Both the position numbers and the translations under genes were made by a program. A DNA stretch of 26,446 nt, taken from the IMG/VR virus record IMGVR_UViG_3300014502_000248, positions 1 through 26,446 of that record; one strand, given 5' to 3'. Each line of letters begins with the position of its first letter. Position 1 is the first letter of the stretch. Positions 15,045 through 23,130 of the stretch are shown here, piece after piece. A model generated the notes under the pieces. The model was not told where the DNA came from and did not search any database. It worked only from the letters and a program-made list of their open reading frames with translations. The stretch comes from a virus.

Positions 15045-16750
15045 GATCCTGCGCCTCCAACAGACGGTGCGCCCGATGCGGTGCGCTTCTTGACCTGGCT
15101 CTGAGCTGACTTCTTCGGGGAGCCGCCACCCACTGGACGGCCCCCCTGGGCACCCGTCACTGCGCTAGGTGCTCCTCCTTGTCCATCGCCAACCTTCGCC
15201 GGATCGCCGCCGGCGCCTGCTGTAAACGGCACGGTGGTCTTGAAGTCGTCGTCATAGAGATCCGCCTCGCGCACGATCCGCTGGTGCTCCACGGCCTGGT
15301 CGAATCCGAAGGACTCCAAGAACGACTCCCGGCTCAGGTCACGCGACTGACGCGCCGCCATGATCGCGGCGATGATCTGGGCATCGTTGTCGAGCTGCAC
15401 GTTGCGAGGCGTGAACGCGAGGGAGGGCTTTTCCTCGGGCTTGAACTTCTTGAGGACCTCCGCGTTGTACGGGTGGTCCCAAATCTGGTCCCGGATCTCC
15501 TTCTCCACCATGCGGCGAAGCATGTGGCGCTGGCTCTCCAGGGTGCGCGCCATCATCCGCGTGGTGATCCCGGCGTTCTGGTCGCCGCGGGCACCGGAGT
15601 TGATCGAGGGGGCGCCGAACAGCCGCGCCAGGATCCGGGAATCGAGGGTGTTGTACTTGTCCGCGATCAAGGTTGTGTCGAGTTTCGGCGAGATGATCTC
15701 GATGGTGAGGCGGTGGTCCGAGACGATGACGGGCAACTTCGCCAGGACGTTGAAGCCCTCCTTGAGGTTGTCCACCTCCGACTGCGCTGCTGGTTGGTCG
15801 ACACTGCCCTTCTTGACCAGAAGCAGGTAGTTCGCGGCGCCGACCAGCATCACCCGGTCGCTCTCCAGGAGTTGCTGCTTGAGATCGAGCAGCCGGAAGA
15901 CGGCCTTCATCCGCAGGTCGGCGAAGGGCTGGTACGCCGCCTTGGTGCGGGTGTGCCGCCACACTCTGTCTGGGTTGAACTCGATGAGCCGGCGCGGGTC
16001 AATCCCCAACTTGCCGAGCCAGACCTCCTCCTCGCGCGTGGGCGTGTAGACGCCCTTGAACAGCCCAGCCATGACCGCGTCGAAGTTCATGAGCGGCTGC
16101 TCTTCCATGCCCGACCAGGCCGCGATCATCTCCTCGGTGGCGTGCCACGCGAGGCGCTCGTCGCCGAAGATCGCCATCCCGACCGGGACCACGCAGGTGG
16201 GGTCCAGCGTGATGATCTTCGTGGGCGCGAAGAGCTTGAACTTGGCCCGGCCGGGGTAGGTGCGCGCGGAGCCGTTCTTGTTCGTGGCATCAGCCGTTTT
16301 GCGGGTAGTGGACGTGTACGTCTTCCAGCCCCACCAGGTTGCGGTGACCGTCTGGCTGTAGGTGAAGTTCTCGCGGTACGCGGTGCGCAGGTACCCGTCG
16401 AGGTCGATCTTCCCGGCGATCTGGTTCATGATGTCGGCGGCAGCCTCGTTCGAGGACTCCCAGCTCGTGCCCTGCAGGATCAGACCTTCGGTGACGTCCG
16501 CCGCTGCCGAGACGACGTCGTCGTCCTGGATGGCTGTGTGCGCCATCCGCATCTGCTCGTACGGCCCCTCGGGCGCCGTGAACTTCGTCCGGTCGAACAT
16601 GCCGGAGCGGCCCTTGGTGGCGCGCTGCTCGCGCGTCCACTGCTGCAGGTAACTGGCCGTCTCGCGGATCGTAGGAAGCAGAACCGCATCCGGCAGGCCC
16701 GACTGGTTCTCCCAGGCCGCACCGACCCATCCCGTGTCAAGGCTCGCCAT
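15041..16750 (-). CDS. Portal protein
   Basis: A 569-residue protein from ATG 16750, overlapping the previous stop (TGATG). Length and architecture fit a portal: an N-terminal wing (IRETASYLQQWTREQRATKG), a central region with GRAKFKLFAPTKIITLDPT, a long helical stem region (LRMKAVFRLLDLKQQLLESD) and the crown-like helical part (TRMMARTLESQRHMLRRMVE). The last 50 or so residues are Gly/Ser/Lys-rich and disordered. The dodecameric portal sits at one capsid vertex, nucleates assembly and passes DNA. Position after the large terminase and before the protease supports the call strongly. Confidence 0.88.
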   Translation of the reverse strand: MASLDTGWVGAAWENQSGLPDAVLLPTIRETASYLQQWTREQRATKGRSGMFDRTKFTAPEGPYEQMRMAHTAIQDDDVVSAAADVTEGLILQGTSWESSNEAAADIMNQIAGKIDLDGYLRTAYRENFTYSQTVTATWWGWKTYTSTTRKTADATNKNGSARTYPGRAKFKLFAPTKIITLDPTCVVPVGMAIFGDERLAWHATEEMIAAWSGMEEQPLMNFDAVMAGLFKGVYTPTREEEVWLGKLGIDPRRLIEFNPDRVWRHTRTKAAYQPFADLRMKAVFRLLDLKQQLLESDRVMLVGAANYLLLVKKGSVDQPAAQSEVDNLKEGFNVLAKLPVIVSDHRLTIEIISPKLDTTLIADKYNTLDSRILARLFGAPSINSGARGDQNAGITTRMMARTLESQRHMLRRMVEKEIRDQIWDHPYNAEVLKKFKPEEKPSLAFTPRNVQLDNDAQIIAAIMAARQSRDLSRESFLESFGFDQAVEHQRIVREADLYDDDFKTTVPFTAGAGGDPAKVGDGQGGAPSAVTGAQGGRPVGGGSPKKSAQSQVKKRTASGAPSVGGAGS

Positions 16751-17211
16751 CAGACCTGTCCTCCGCTCAACTGGATCTCCTGGCGAGTCACTTCAAGGAG
16801 CCGACTCGCGGTCTTCCACTGACGCTCGATCTCGGCCAGGTAGATCAGGACCTGCTGGGTGCGCAGGCGCACGTACTGCCGGTCAGTGCCCTCGGCCCGG
16901 TTGAGCAGGACGGTGAGTTCGCTCAGGCGCGCGGAGTACGCGCTGCACTCCCGCAGGATCTGGTCGCAGGCCTTCATGTGGAACCCGCGCATCGCGGCGG
17001 CGATGTCGTCGAGTTCCGCCTGGACCTCCTGGCGGCTGCCGAGCCCGTTGCGCAGCCCGGCTGGCCCCGGGTTCACCACGCGCGAGGGGCAGATGTGCTG
17101 GAACCCCATGACGTAGACCGCGCCGCACGAGGGGCACGAAGTCTGGGCGGCGGGGACGCCGGGCTCCGGCGATCGGAATCGGTTCCCTGCTGACACGGTG
17201 GTTACGGGCAT
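16750..17211 (-). CDS. Zn-ribbon / coiled-coil protein between terminase and portal
   Basis: A 153-residue protein from ATG 17211. Residues 26-41 read CPSCGAVYVMGFQHIC, a four-ligand zinc site (CxxC, then HxC or a close variant). The rest is helical and probably coiled (ELTVLLNRAEGTDRQYVRLR, IYLAEIERQWKTASRLLEVT). No Shine-Dalgarno sequence precedes the start; instead TTCGATTG occurs twice in the 36-base gap after the terminase. I recognise no named family. Its place suggests a role at the packaging vertex, for example as a link between portal and terminase, but this is only inference. Confidence 0.7.
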   Translation of the reverse strand: MPVTTVSAGNRFRSPEPGVPAAQTSCPSCGAVYVMGFQHICPSRVVNPGPAGLRNGLGSRQEVQAELDDIAAAMRGFHMKACDQILRECSAYSARLSELTVLLNRAEGTDRQYVRLRTQQVLIYLAEIERQWKTASRLLEVTRQEIQLSGGQV

Positions 17212-17215
17212 GTTC

Positions 17216-17248
17216 TGGTCAATCGAACCGGAACGAGTGCAATCGAAC
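17216..17248 (-). repeat. Paired TTCGATTG repeats upstream of the Zn-ribbon gene
   Basis: The 9-mer CAATCGAAC occurs at 17220-17228 and again at 17240-17248, 20 bases apart, about two helical turns. The 11-mer TCGATTGACCA (minus strand) at 17216-17226 is also found just upstream of the small-terminase candidate (about 20223-20233), at nearly the same distance from its start codon. Both genes lack a ribosome binding site. It could be a protein-binding site or an unusual translation signal. Confidence 0.45.
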
Positions 17249-18858
17249 TAGAAGAATCGGTCCAGCACTGGACCTGCTCGGCCGGGTTTTGCCAGCAAGG
17301 CCTCGATCGCCATCAATTCCTTCGCCAGCACGTACATGCGCGCGGCGTCGAGGGTGTGGCACTCGCTGCCGGAGTACTTGCGGATCGCCCCGTCGAACGA
17401 CTTGGACACCTTGATGTGGCTGACCGTCTGCCCCTGCCACTCCGAGAGGAGTTCCAGGTCGTAGGGCAGCCGCAACGCCTTGGTGTCGACCTTCTTGCGC
17501 AGCAGGTCGGTGGCGTGGTCCTTCACCCACTTGAGGATCACCAGGTCCTCGGGCTTCTCCTTGCCCACGGGTTCCCGGTCGTCGAACTCCACGGGGCGCT
17601 TCTCGGCGAAGTTGTAGCCGACCACCCGTGCAGAAATCTTGCGGTTGTCCTTGAGGATCTGCACGAGCGGCAGGCCGTTCCCGGTGCGGTCCATGCCGAA
17701 GCGCTTGAGGCGCTTGCCGAAGAAGTCGAAGAGGTGCTCGATGACGCGGACCTGGCAGCCGGCCGTGACGCGCTCCAGGTGAACGCGCACGAGGAGCCGG
17801 TCGATGCTGGTCTTGCGCTCGGTGCCGAAGATGAGGATCTCGCTCGGGTCGTTCGTGAAGCCGACGTCCATGCCTCCCCAGAAGGAGGAGTAGGCATCGT
17901 CGAGGTGCTTGAAGTCGATCTGCATGAGGTCCTCAACGGTCCCGACCCGTTCGATCAACTCCTGCGAGATCCGCAGATTCGTGTAGTCCTCGTTGAAGGC
18001 GATGTCGGCCGGCGAGGCGGACATCGCCACGCAGGCCATCAGCCGGGCGGTGACGAACAGGGCGTTGCCGAGGTCGGACGGCTCGCCGAAGATGTTGCGG
18101 ACGTAGTCCGGGTGCTCCTCGGTGCCGCCGTAGATAGCGAGCTTGTTGCGACGCTCGGTGTCGTTCCAGTCCGGCCGGTGCATGGCCTGGTAGCGGTGCA
18201 CGTAGAACGGCAGGTCGCTGCCCTCGCCGTGCGTGAGCTTGTAGTGCATGTCCCTGGTGCCGTTGGAGACGCCGTGGATCCGCCACCGCGCGTTCGGCGC
18301 GTTGACCTTGATCGTCTCGATGATCTCCATGTACGCGGGCTCGGGAATGTCCTGCCCCTCGTCCATCTCGATCTGAATCGGGTGCGGCCCCTTGAGCCCC
18401 TTGCCGTCGATCCCGGCCAGACGCGTGATGACTTTTGCGTCATTGATGAACTTGAGTTGGAACTGGGGCGCGTAGGTAATCCCATTCTTGCGACCGACAG
18501 GCAGCATCTCGCGGTAGATCCGAGAACGGTTGAGATTCTTCTCGATGGCATCCGTGATGAGTTTCATGTGCTTCGCCTGCGGGGTGGCGATAAGCATGTC
18601 CTGGGCCGGATTGTTGAAGGGGAAAGTCAGCGCGCACATGACGAGGCTTTCGCTCTTTCCGAGCCCGCGCCCGAGCAAGTCAATCTGGAATGTCTCTAGG
18701 CACTGCATGAAGGGCCACTGGAAGTCCCAGAGCCTGTAGCAGCGGTCCGGCGTATACTCGTTGACCCACGCGAACTCGGCGAGGTCGACGCCCGTCGGGT
18801 CGGACAGGATGCACCACAGGAACGCCTCCTCCTCCGTGAGTTGCGCGACGGCGGTCAA
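17248..18858 (-). CDS. terL: Terminase large subunit
   Basis: A 536-residue protein. The start is placed at TTG 18858, which overlaps the stop of the HTH gene (TTGA); upstream in-frame residues are Arg/Pro-rich shadow and no ATG occurs before residue 51, so a weak coupled start is the best reading. The N-terminal ATPase shows Walker A GRGLGKSE (63-70), Walker B IQIEMDEGQD (161-170) and the coupling motif GVSNG. The C-terminal RNase H-like nuclease shows three acidic sites: GGMDVGFTNDPSE, FGMDRTGNG and CHTLDAARM. It is the motor that pumps DNA into the prohead and cuts the concatemer. It sits directly after the HTH and small-terminase candidates. Confidence 0.95.
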   Translation of the reverse strand: MTAVAQLTEEEAFLWCILSDPTGVDLAEFAWVNEYTPDRCYRLWDFQWPFMQCLETFQIDLLGRGLGKSESLVMCALTFPFNNPAQDMLIATPQAKHMKLITDAIEKNLNRSRIYREMLPVGRKNGITYAPQFQLKFINDAKVITRLAGIDGKGLKGPHPIQIEMDEGQDIPEPAYMEIIETIKVNAPNARWRIHGVSNGTRDMHYKLTHGEGSDLPFYVHRYQAMHRPDWNDTERRNKLAIYGGTEEHPDYVRNIFGEPSDLGNALFVTARLMACVAMSASPADIAFNEDYTNLRISQELIERVGTVEDLMQIDFKHLDDAYSSFWGGMDVGFTNDPSEILIFGTERKTSIDRLLVRVHLERVTAGCQVRVIEHLFDFFGKRLKRFGMDRTGNGLPLVQILKDNRKISARVVGYNFAEKRPVEFDDREPVGKEKPEDLVILKWVKDHATDLLRKKVDTKALRLPYDLELLSEWQGQTVSHIKVSKSFDGAIRKYSGSECHTLDAARMYVLAKELMAIEALLAKPGRAGPVLDRFF

Positions 18859-19427
18859 GGCGTCACACGCTTTGCGCGGGTGGCAAAGGTCTGTCGCTTC
18901 CCGGCGCTCATCCCGTAGCCTGCGGCGGCGTTCGGTGTGGAGGGCGTGTAGGCGTACGTGTCGGCCTCGATCGTGGCGAAGGCCTGGATGGACCGGTGCG
19001 GGCTCAGCAGGCCGTCGATCGCCTCGTGGATCGCCAGGACGCGGTACTCGTGGAAGTACGCCGGGTTGACGTGCACGACCCTGGCAATGACCTCGATCTT
19101 GGCCTTGGTCAACGGCTCCGTGCCGTGCATCATCCGGAACAGGTTCCCGGGGTTGATCCCCGCCAACTTCGCGATCGTTGAACACGTCTGCTTCGACGCC
19201 CCGCGCAGCGCCTCAGCAAAGGGGAGCGTGGAGCGTCTCGGGTAGACCACGTTCACGACGTCGTCGATGGACCCGACCGTCAACGCCGGCCGACGACCAC
19301 GGCGCTCGATTCCCATCTCCCGCTCGCGCTCTGCCGCAACCTCGCCCAGGATCTCGGCGAGAAGCCGGTAGAAGGTTGGAGGGATGTCGCGGAAGTGGGA
19401 GGCCCACTCCTCTTCAGTGAGGGTCAC
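18855..19427 (-). CDS. Helix-turn-helix DNA-binding protein next to the large terminase
   Basis: A 190-residue protein from GTG 19427, whose start overlaps the previous stop (TAGTG). Residues about 76-125 form an XRE-like HTH: STIAKLAGINPGNLFRMMHG followed by LTKAKIEVIARVVHVNPAYF. The N-terminal 50 residues are acidic and helical, with a basic RRGRRP segment near 43-48. The C-terminal 60 residues are flexible. As the gene immediately before the large terminase, it could be the DNA-recognising small terminase subunit, or a regulator of the late operon. The two options cannot be separated from sequence alone. Confidence 0.8.
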   Translation of the reverse strand: MTLTEEEWASHFRDIPPTFYRLLAEILGEVAAEREREMGIERRGRRPALTVGSIDDVVNVVYPRRSTLPFAEALRGASKQTCSTIAKLAGINPGNLFRMMHGTEPLTKAKIEVIARVVHVNPAYFHEYRVLAIHEAIDGLLSPHRSIQAFATIEADTYAYTPSTPNAAAGYGMSAGKRQTFATRAKRVTP

Positions 19428-20215
19428 TAGATCGTGCCAACCCAGTACTTCTGACCGTTCGCGCGGAACTCCGCGTCAATCGAGTGGAACTTCGGGACCA
19501 TCTTGTCCCGGACCCAGGCCACAATCTGCTCGTCGTTCTCGATTCCCGTCTTGCGCCGCTCGAACTCGTTGCTGCGGTCGAACGTCCCGACGATCGAGGA
19601 AAGTTCGTTCATCAGGGTGATTGCCTCGACGGCCTGATTGTTGCGGTTGATCCCGAACTCGCGAGCGCGCAGGCGGAGATTCGCAATGTAGTCCGCGACG
19701 CTGCCCTGCTGCTGATCGCGCGACGCGCGAGTCAGGCCCAGTTGCCGCTTGAGTTCCCCGATGATCTTTGCCTCGGCGAGTTTGTTCTGCCGAAACTGCT
19801 CTTCCGCCCGATAGGGGAGGAAGATCCCGTCGTACATCTTGCCGCTGGCGAGTTGGGACGTGTACCGAAAGTCGAGGAGCTCGTGCATAAGCAATGCGTC
19901 CAGGTCGGCGAGATCCGAGACGGCATCGAACTTGTTCTGATCGAGATACGCAGCCTTCTGGGTGTTGTAGAACAACTCCTCGGCCTTGCCCTGCACCTCG
20001 ATCGCGGAGCCCGTCGGCTGGGTGACCTTCCGGAGCACGATGGCGACCAACTTCGGCGGCTTCGCTGCCGCCTTCTTCGTGGCCGTGGTCTTCGCTGCCG
20101 CCGCCCGCGCCCGTGATGCCTGCATGGGCGTGACCACGGGCTTCCCCTGGGCAGCGCGGAGTTCTCTCTCGATCGTCTCGGCGCTCTTGCGTCGCCCGCT
20201 GCCCGGTCCACCCAT
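19427..20215 (-). CDS. Candidate terminase small subunit
   Basis: A 262-residue protein from ATG 20215. The N-terminus MGGPGSGRRKS is a form often seen in phage small terminase and related packaging proteins. A basic Ala/Lys/Thr linker follows (residues about 38-55), then a helical body (DLADLDALLMHELLDFRYTS, LAEAKIIGELKRQLGL) and RTSRASRDQQQG-like polar turns, ending in YWVGTI. No Shine-Dalgarno sequence is visible before the start; TCGATTGACCA lies seven bases upstream. A hairpin terminator closes the preceding gene, so a promoter of its own would be expected in the 45-base gap, yet none is convincing. The HTH gene that follows is a rival for the small-subunit role. Confidence 0.65.
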   Translation of the reverse strand: MGGPGSGRRKSAETIERELRAAQGKPVVTPMQASRARAAAAKTTATKKAAAKPPKLVAIVLRKVTQPTGSAIEVQGKAEELFYNTQKAAYLDQNKFDAVSDLADLDALLMHELLDFRYTSQLASGKMYDGIFLPYRAEEQFRQNKLAEAKIIGELKRQLGLTRASRDQQQGSVADYIANLRLRAREFGINRNNQAVEAITLMNELSSIVGTFDRSNEFERRKTGIENDEQIVAWVRDKMVPKFHSIDAEFRANGQKYWVGTI

Positions 20216-20259
20216 GATGCAATGGTCAATCGACCACCCCGCGTTGCCCGGAAGGCAAA

Positions 20260-20281
20260 GATTCCTGTGCTAGCAGGAATC
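20260..20281 (-). terminator. Intrinsic terminator before the packaging genes
   Basis: GATTCCTG and CAGGAATC form an 8-bp stem with a 6-base loop. On the minus strand the stem is followed by TTTGCCTT, a short U-rich tract. It begins two bases after the stop codon of the 278-residue gene, so it probably ends or weakens the helicase transcript. Confidence 0.65.
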
Positions 20282-20282
20282 G

Positions 20283-21119
20283 TCAGAACAAGGGTGGACG
20301 TGGGTAGGCAGCCCCCCTGAAGGGGGGCGCTTCCTCCAGCCAAACCGTCCAGCGCTCGGTCGCAGCAGCCATGAGGTCCCGAGACTCGTGCACCACCCGC
20401 AGCGCCTGGTCGGCCCAGGCGCGCATCTTGTCCTTGTCACGAGTCGCGAGGATCTGCTCGACAGTGAGATCCGGCAGGCCAGCGCCGGGGTTGAGCACCT
20501 TGCCGTACATCGACTCAACCAGGTTGGCGCCGTCCTCCACGGCCTGGATAGACCGCGCCCAGCGCTGCAGCACCGGCAGTGGATCAGGGCAACAGCAGAC
20601 CAACTCCGGGTAGTAGGCCAACGCCCGCACGCGAGAGGTGACGATCGCCGGAACCGGATGATCCGCCACGGTGCTGTCCTGGTCGAGCTCGCGAAGGCTG
20701 CTACCCATCAAGCCCTCGACGAACAACCAGTCAGCCTCGCCCATCCCCAGGAACGTCTCGGGCGCTCCCCACAGGTTGTGCAGCCGGTGCATCGGCCCAC
20801 CGTAAAGCGTGTGAGCCGATGCACCGGTGCGTCCTTGTGCGTCGGTCCGGTCCCTGCTGACCACGACCAGGTCCTGACCGGTGAGCAGCAGGCCGACGAA
20901 GGTGCTCCTGGCGTCGGCGAGCACGGGTGCCCGTTTCAACAGCGAGAACGGGGAATAGTTGGTGTTCAACCCCGGGTAGATGGCCCGCAGGTAGCGCGGC
21001 TGCTGCGAGTCCACCGTGATGCTGGTGGTGGCCCGGCAGGTCGTCTCACGGGCCTTGATCGCAGCACTCCGAGCCCTGACCTCAGCCACAGGGGCCTCCA
21101 CGGCTCGCTTGTACTTCAC
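20283..21119 (-). CDS. Unknown 278-residue protein coupled to the helicase
   Basis: Starts at GTG 21119, overlapping the helicase stop by three bases (GTGA), so the two proteins are probably made together. I do not recognise a family. The N-terminal 40 residues are basic and polar; the centre has mixed alpha-beta character (FVGLLLTGQDLVVVSRDRTD, MGEADWLFVEGLMGSSLREL) and a CCCPDPLPVLQRWARSIQ segment with three adjacent Cys residues. The C-terminal third is helical and Trp-rich (MRAWADQALRVVHESRDLMA). No signal peptide or clear membrane span. It may assist the helicase or be an accessory protein; nothing in the sequence decides this. Confidence 0.75.
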   Translation of the reverse strand: MKYKRAVEAPVAEVRARSAAIKARETTCRATTSITVDSQQPRYLRAIYPGLNTNYSPFSLLKRAPVLADARSTFVGLLLTGQDLVVVSRDRTDAQGRTGASAHTLYGGPMHRLHNLWGAPETFLGMGEADWLFVEGLMGSSLRELDQDSTVADHPVPAIVTSRVRALAYYPELVCCCPDPLPVLQRWARSIQAVEDGANLVESMYGKVLNPGAGLPDLTVEQILATRDKDKMRAWADQALRVVHESRDLMAAATERWTVWLEEAPPFRGAAYPRPPLF

Positions 21120-22645
21120 TTTGTAGCGGCAAGGTGAGCATCAACCCACGAGAGCCCGCCGACGTCGAGGACGTGCTGCGCGCGCGTGACGGCCACGTAG
21201 GCGGTCATCGCGTCCTCGCTGGCAACGTCCTCACGAACGCCGAACTCATCGGTGCGGGGCTCGGAGAAGTCGTCGGCGATGAGCACCTTGGGCCACTCCC
21301 GCCCCTTCGCCTTGTGCACCGTGGACACCACGATCGCAGCCGACTGCTCGGGCACTGCGGCGTCGACCGCGCGGATGATCGACCCGGCACCGTACGTGTC
21401 GACGAGGTTCACCAGGGTCTTGAGGTCCTGCCCGCCGAAGTCCTCCTCGACGTAGTCCTGGACCGAGGACCACGACGTGAACATGCACAGGTCCGGGTGC
21501 CAGGTCTTGCCGGAGTCCTTGAGCTGCTTCGCGGCGCCGGCGAGCCGCTTGACGTCCTGCCCGCCACCCACGATCGCCACCTTCTGGCCCCCGCGCTGCC
21601 CCGCCATGACGTGCTGGATGACCCCGGCATTGGTTCTGCACAGGACAGCGCTGGGAGCCTCCAGAGGGGCCACGCGCGACTTGATGCTGGGGGTGCCCCG
21701 AACCTCGATGTCGTCACCCATGATCGCCAGCCACTTGTTCGCCTCCGCCGCGATCGACGGGCCGAACCGGAACGACTGCGTCAAGTACAGCCGAGACGAC
21801 GCGCCGAACGCATCAAGCGCGTCGACAGAGCCCCTCCAACCGTAGAGTTGCTGGCGGGAGTCGCCGACGGCGACCACCTGGACATCGCGCTGGCGGTTGA
21901 TGACGTCGACCACCACGGGGTTGGAGTCCTGGCACTCGTCGACCAGCACGTAGTCCGTCTTGAGCACCGGCTCCGACAACTGCCAGAGCTTCACGTAGTG
22001 GTCATGGTCGAACTTCAGCGACCCCGTCTTGCTCAGCAGGTCCTTCCATGCCGCGCGAGCGAACGGCAGGACCGCCGCCTCAAGGTTGGCCTGCTCCTGG
22101 CCGGGGGTGACCCCCACCTGCTCAGGCACATGCTTGCCGAGGATCGCCCGGTCCGCCGAGTGCGCGAACATCGAGACCGTCTCGATCGCCAGCCGTGCCA
22201 GTTGGGCAGCCGCCAGTACCCGCTTCGGGCCGATCTGCAACGAAGACCGAATCCCCAGGATCTTCGCGATGTCGCCGCTAGTCTGCCGCGGAGTGTTCAG
22301 CCGCAGCCGGATCTTCGGGGTCACCGTCGAGCGATACGCCAACGAGTGAACCGTCGAGCACGCTGTGGTCGACGGGAACGCCCCCTCGGCCTCCACCGCG
22401 CCAGCCTTGTTGTAGACCAGGTACAGCCCGGACCGGGTCGTGGAGTTGGCGAGCACCTTGAGCGTCGAGGTCTTCCCCGTGCCGGCCAGCGCCTCCAGGA
22501 CCATGCCCTCGCCTTGCGTGAAGGCCCCCAGCGCAGCGTCCTGCTCGTCAGTGAGCACGAAGGACGGGGGGGCCGCTGCAGGACGCACGGACGGCCGGTA
22601 CGCGTTGGTGTAGGCGGACCCGCGAGCGACCGAAGACCTCACCAC
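21116..22645 (-). CDS. SF1 DNA helicase, UvrD/FBH1-like
   Basis: A 509-residue protein from GTG 22645 (GTG 22642 is equally possible). All superfamily 1 motifs can be read: Q motif FVLTDEQDAAL (29-39), Walker A EALAGTGKTS (51-60), motif Ia-like YLVYNK (75-80), Walker B YVLVDECQD (232-240), motif III AVGDSRQQLYGWRGS (259-273), motif IV LTQSFRFG (288-295), motif V STVHKAKGREWP (441-452) and motif VI YVAVTRAQ (483-490). It would unwind DNA 3' to 5' in replication, recombination or repair. It is shorter than UvrD (about 720 residues) and closer in layout to FBH1-type enzymes. It overlaps the zinc-protein gene upstream. Confidence 0.93.
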   Translation of the reverse strand: MVRSSVARGSAYTNAYRPSVRPAAAPPSFVLTDEQDAALGAFTQGEGMVLEALAGTGKTSTLKVLANSTTRSGLYLVYNKAGAVEAEGAFPSTTACSTVHSLAYRSTVTPKIRLRLNTPRQTSGDIAKILGIRSSLQIGPKRVLAAAQLARLAIETVSMFAHSADRAILGKHVPEQVGVTPGQEQANLEAAVLPFARAAWKDLLSKTGSLKFDHDHYVKLWQLSEPVLKTDYVLVDECQDSNPVVVDVINRQRDVQVVAVGDSRQQLYGWRGSVDALDAFGASSRLYLTQSFRFGPSIAAEANKWLAIMGDDIEVRGTPSIKSRVAPLEAPSAVLCRTNAGVIQHVMAGQRGGQKVAIVGGGQDVKRLAGAAKQLKDSGKTWHPDLCMFTSWSSVQDYVEEDFGGQDLKTLVNLVDTYGAGSIIRAVDAAVPEQSAAIVVSTVHKAKGREWPKVLIADDFSEPRTDEFGVREDVASEDAMTAYVAVTRAQHVLDVGGLSWVDAHLAATK

Positions 22646-23034
22646 GTCCGTGCCCCCACGACGGTCAGCCCTCTCCGGGCGACCTTCAAGTTGGCAAGCT
22701 TCACCGGATCAGCGCACTGCCCCTCCACCTTCGCTACCGAGTACGCCACCATCCGCTCACGGTGGTTCTTCTCCCGGGTCTCCCCGTCCTCGCTGCAAGG
22801 AACCAGCGCTGCCGCGCCACACGCCGGGCAAGCCACCGTCCAGAAGATTTCCCGCCGAGCCTCGGTCATCGCGCTGGCCCGCTCAGCCCGGAAGTCATCC
22901 CAGCACGCCAGGTGCACCGAGCACCCGCTGGCGTGGATGACACGGTCGCCCCGCTCGATCCTCACCCCGCACTTGGCCCCGCAGCGGTCCTTGCGGATCG
23001 CGGAGACCGAACGAAGCCTGAACTGTGTACTCAT
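22639..23034 (-). CDS. Small protein with two zinc-binding clusters
   Basis: A 131-residue protein from ATG 23034 with AGGAG four bases upstream; the longer GTG start at 23091 is rejected as it lies in AT-rich repeats without a ribosome site. Cluster one: CGAKCGVRIERGDRVIHASG followed by C-x-V-H-L-A-C. Cluster two: CPACGAAALVPCSEDGE with a later H-R-E-R, matching the actinobacterial pattern CPxCGA..PC..H..R. It heads the leftward transcript with the helicase, so a role in DNA binding or transcription is plausible but unproven. Confidence 0.82.
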   Translation of the reverse strand: MSTQFRLRSVSAIRKDRCGAKCGVRIERGDRVIHASGCSVHLACWDDFRAERASAMTEARREIFWTVACPACGAAALVPCSEDGETREKNHRERMVAYSVAKVEGQCADPVKLANLKVARRGLTVVGARTW

Positions 23035-23069
23035 GACGCTCCTGTCAGAGGGATTTTGCCTCGCGCACG

Positions 23070-23117
23070 CGTAGTACTTAACACTTAACACTATAAAGAG
23101 TACTTAACTATATAAAG
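23070..23117. promoter_or_regulatory. AT-rich repeat island, probable divergent promoter region
   Basis: This stretch is strikingly AT-rich in a GC-rich genome. AGTACTTAAC occurs at 23073-23082 and 23099-23108; TTAACAC is tandem at 23078-23084 and 23085-23091; TATAAAG occurs at 23092-23098 and 23111-23117. A rightward promoter could use TTAACA (23085-23090) and TATATA (23109-23114), 18 bases apart. Leftward, TATAGT (complement of 23090-23095) is a good -10 box but its -35 is poor. It lies between divergent genes starting at 23034 and 23382. Confidence 0.6.
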
Positions 23118-23130
23118 CACATCTAACTAG

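Noticed and set aside
15179-18699. Plus-strand frames of 547 and 447 codons opposite portal and large terminase
   Set aside because: They are antisense shadows of two firmly recognised genes.
21134-23074. Plus-strand frame of 646 codons opposite the helicase
   Set aside because: The minus strand carries all SF1 helicase motifs; the plus frame is Arg-rich shadow.
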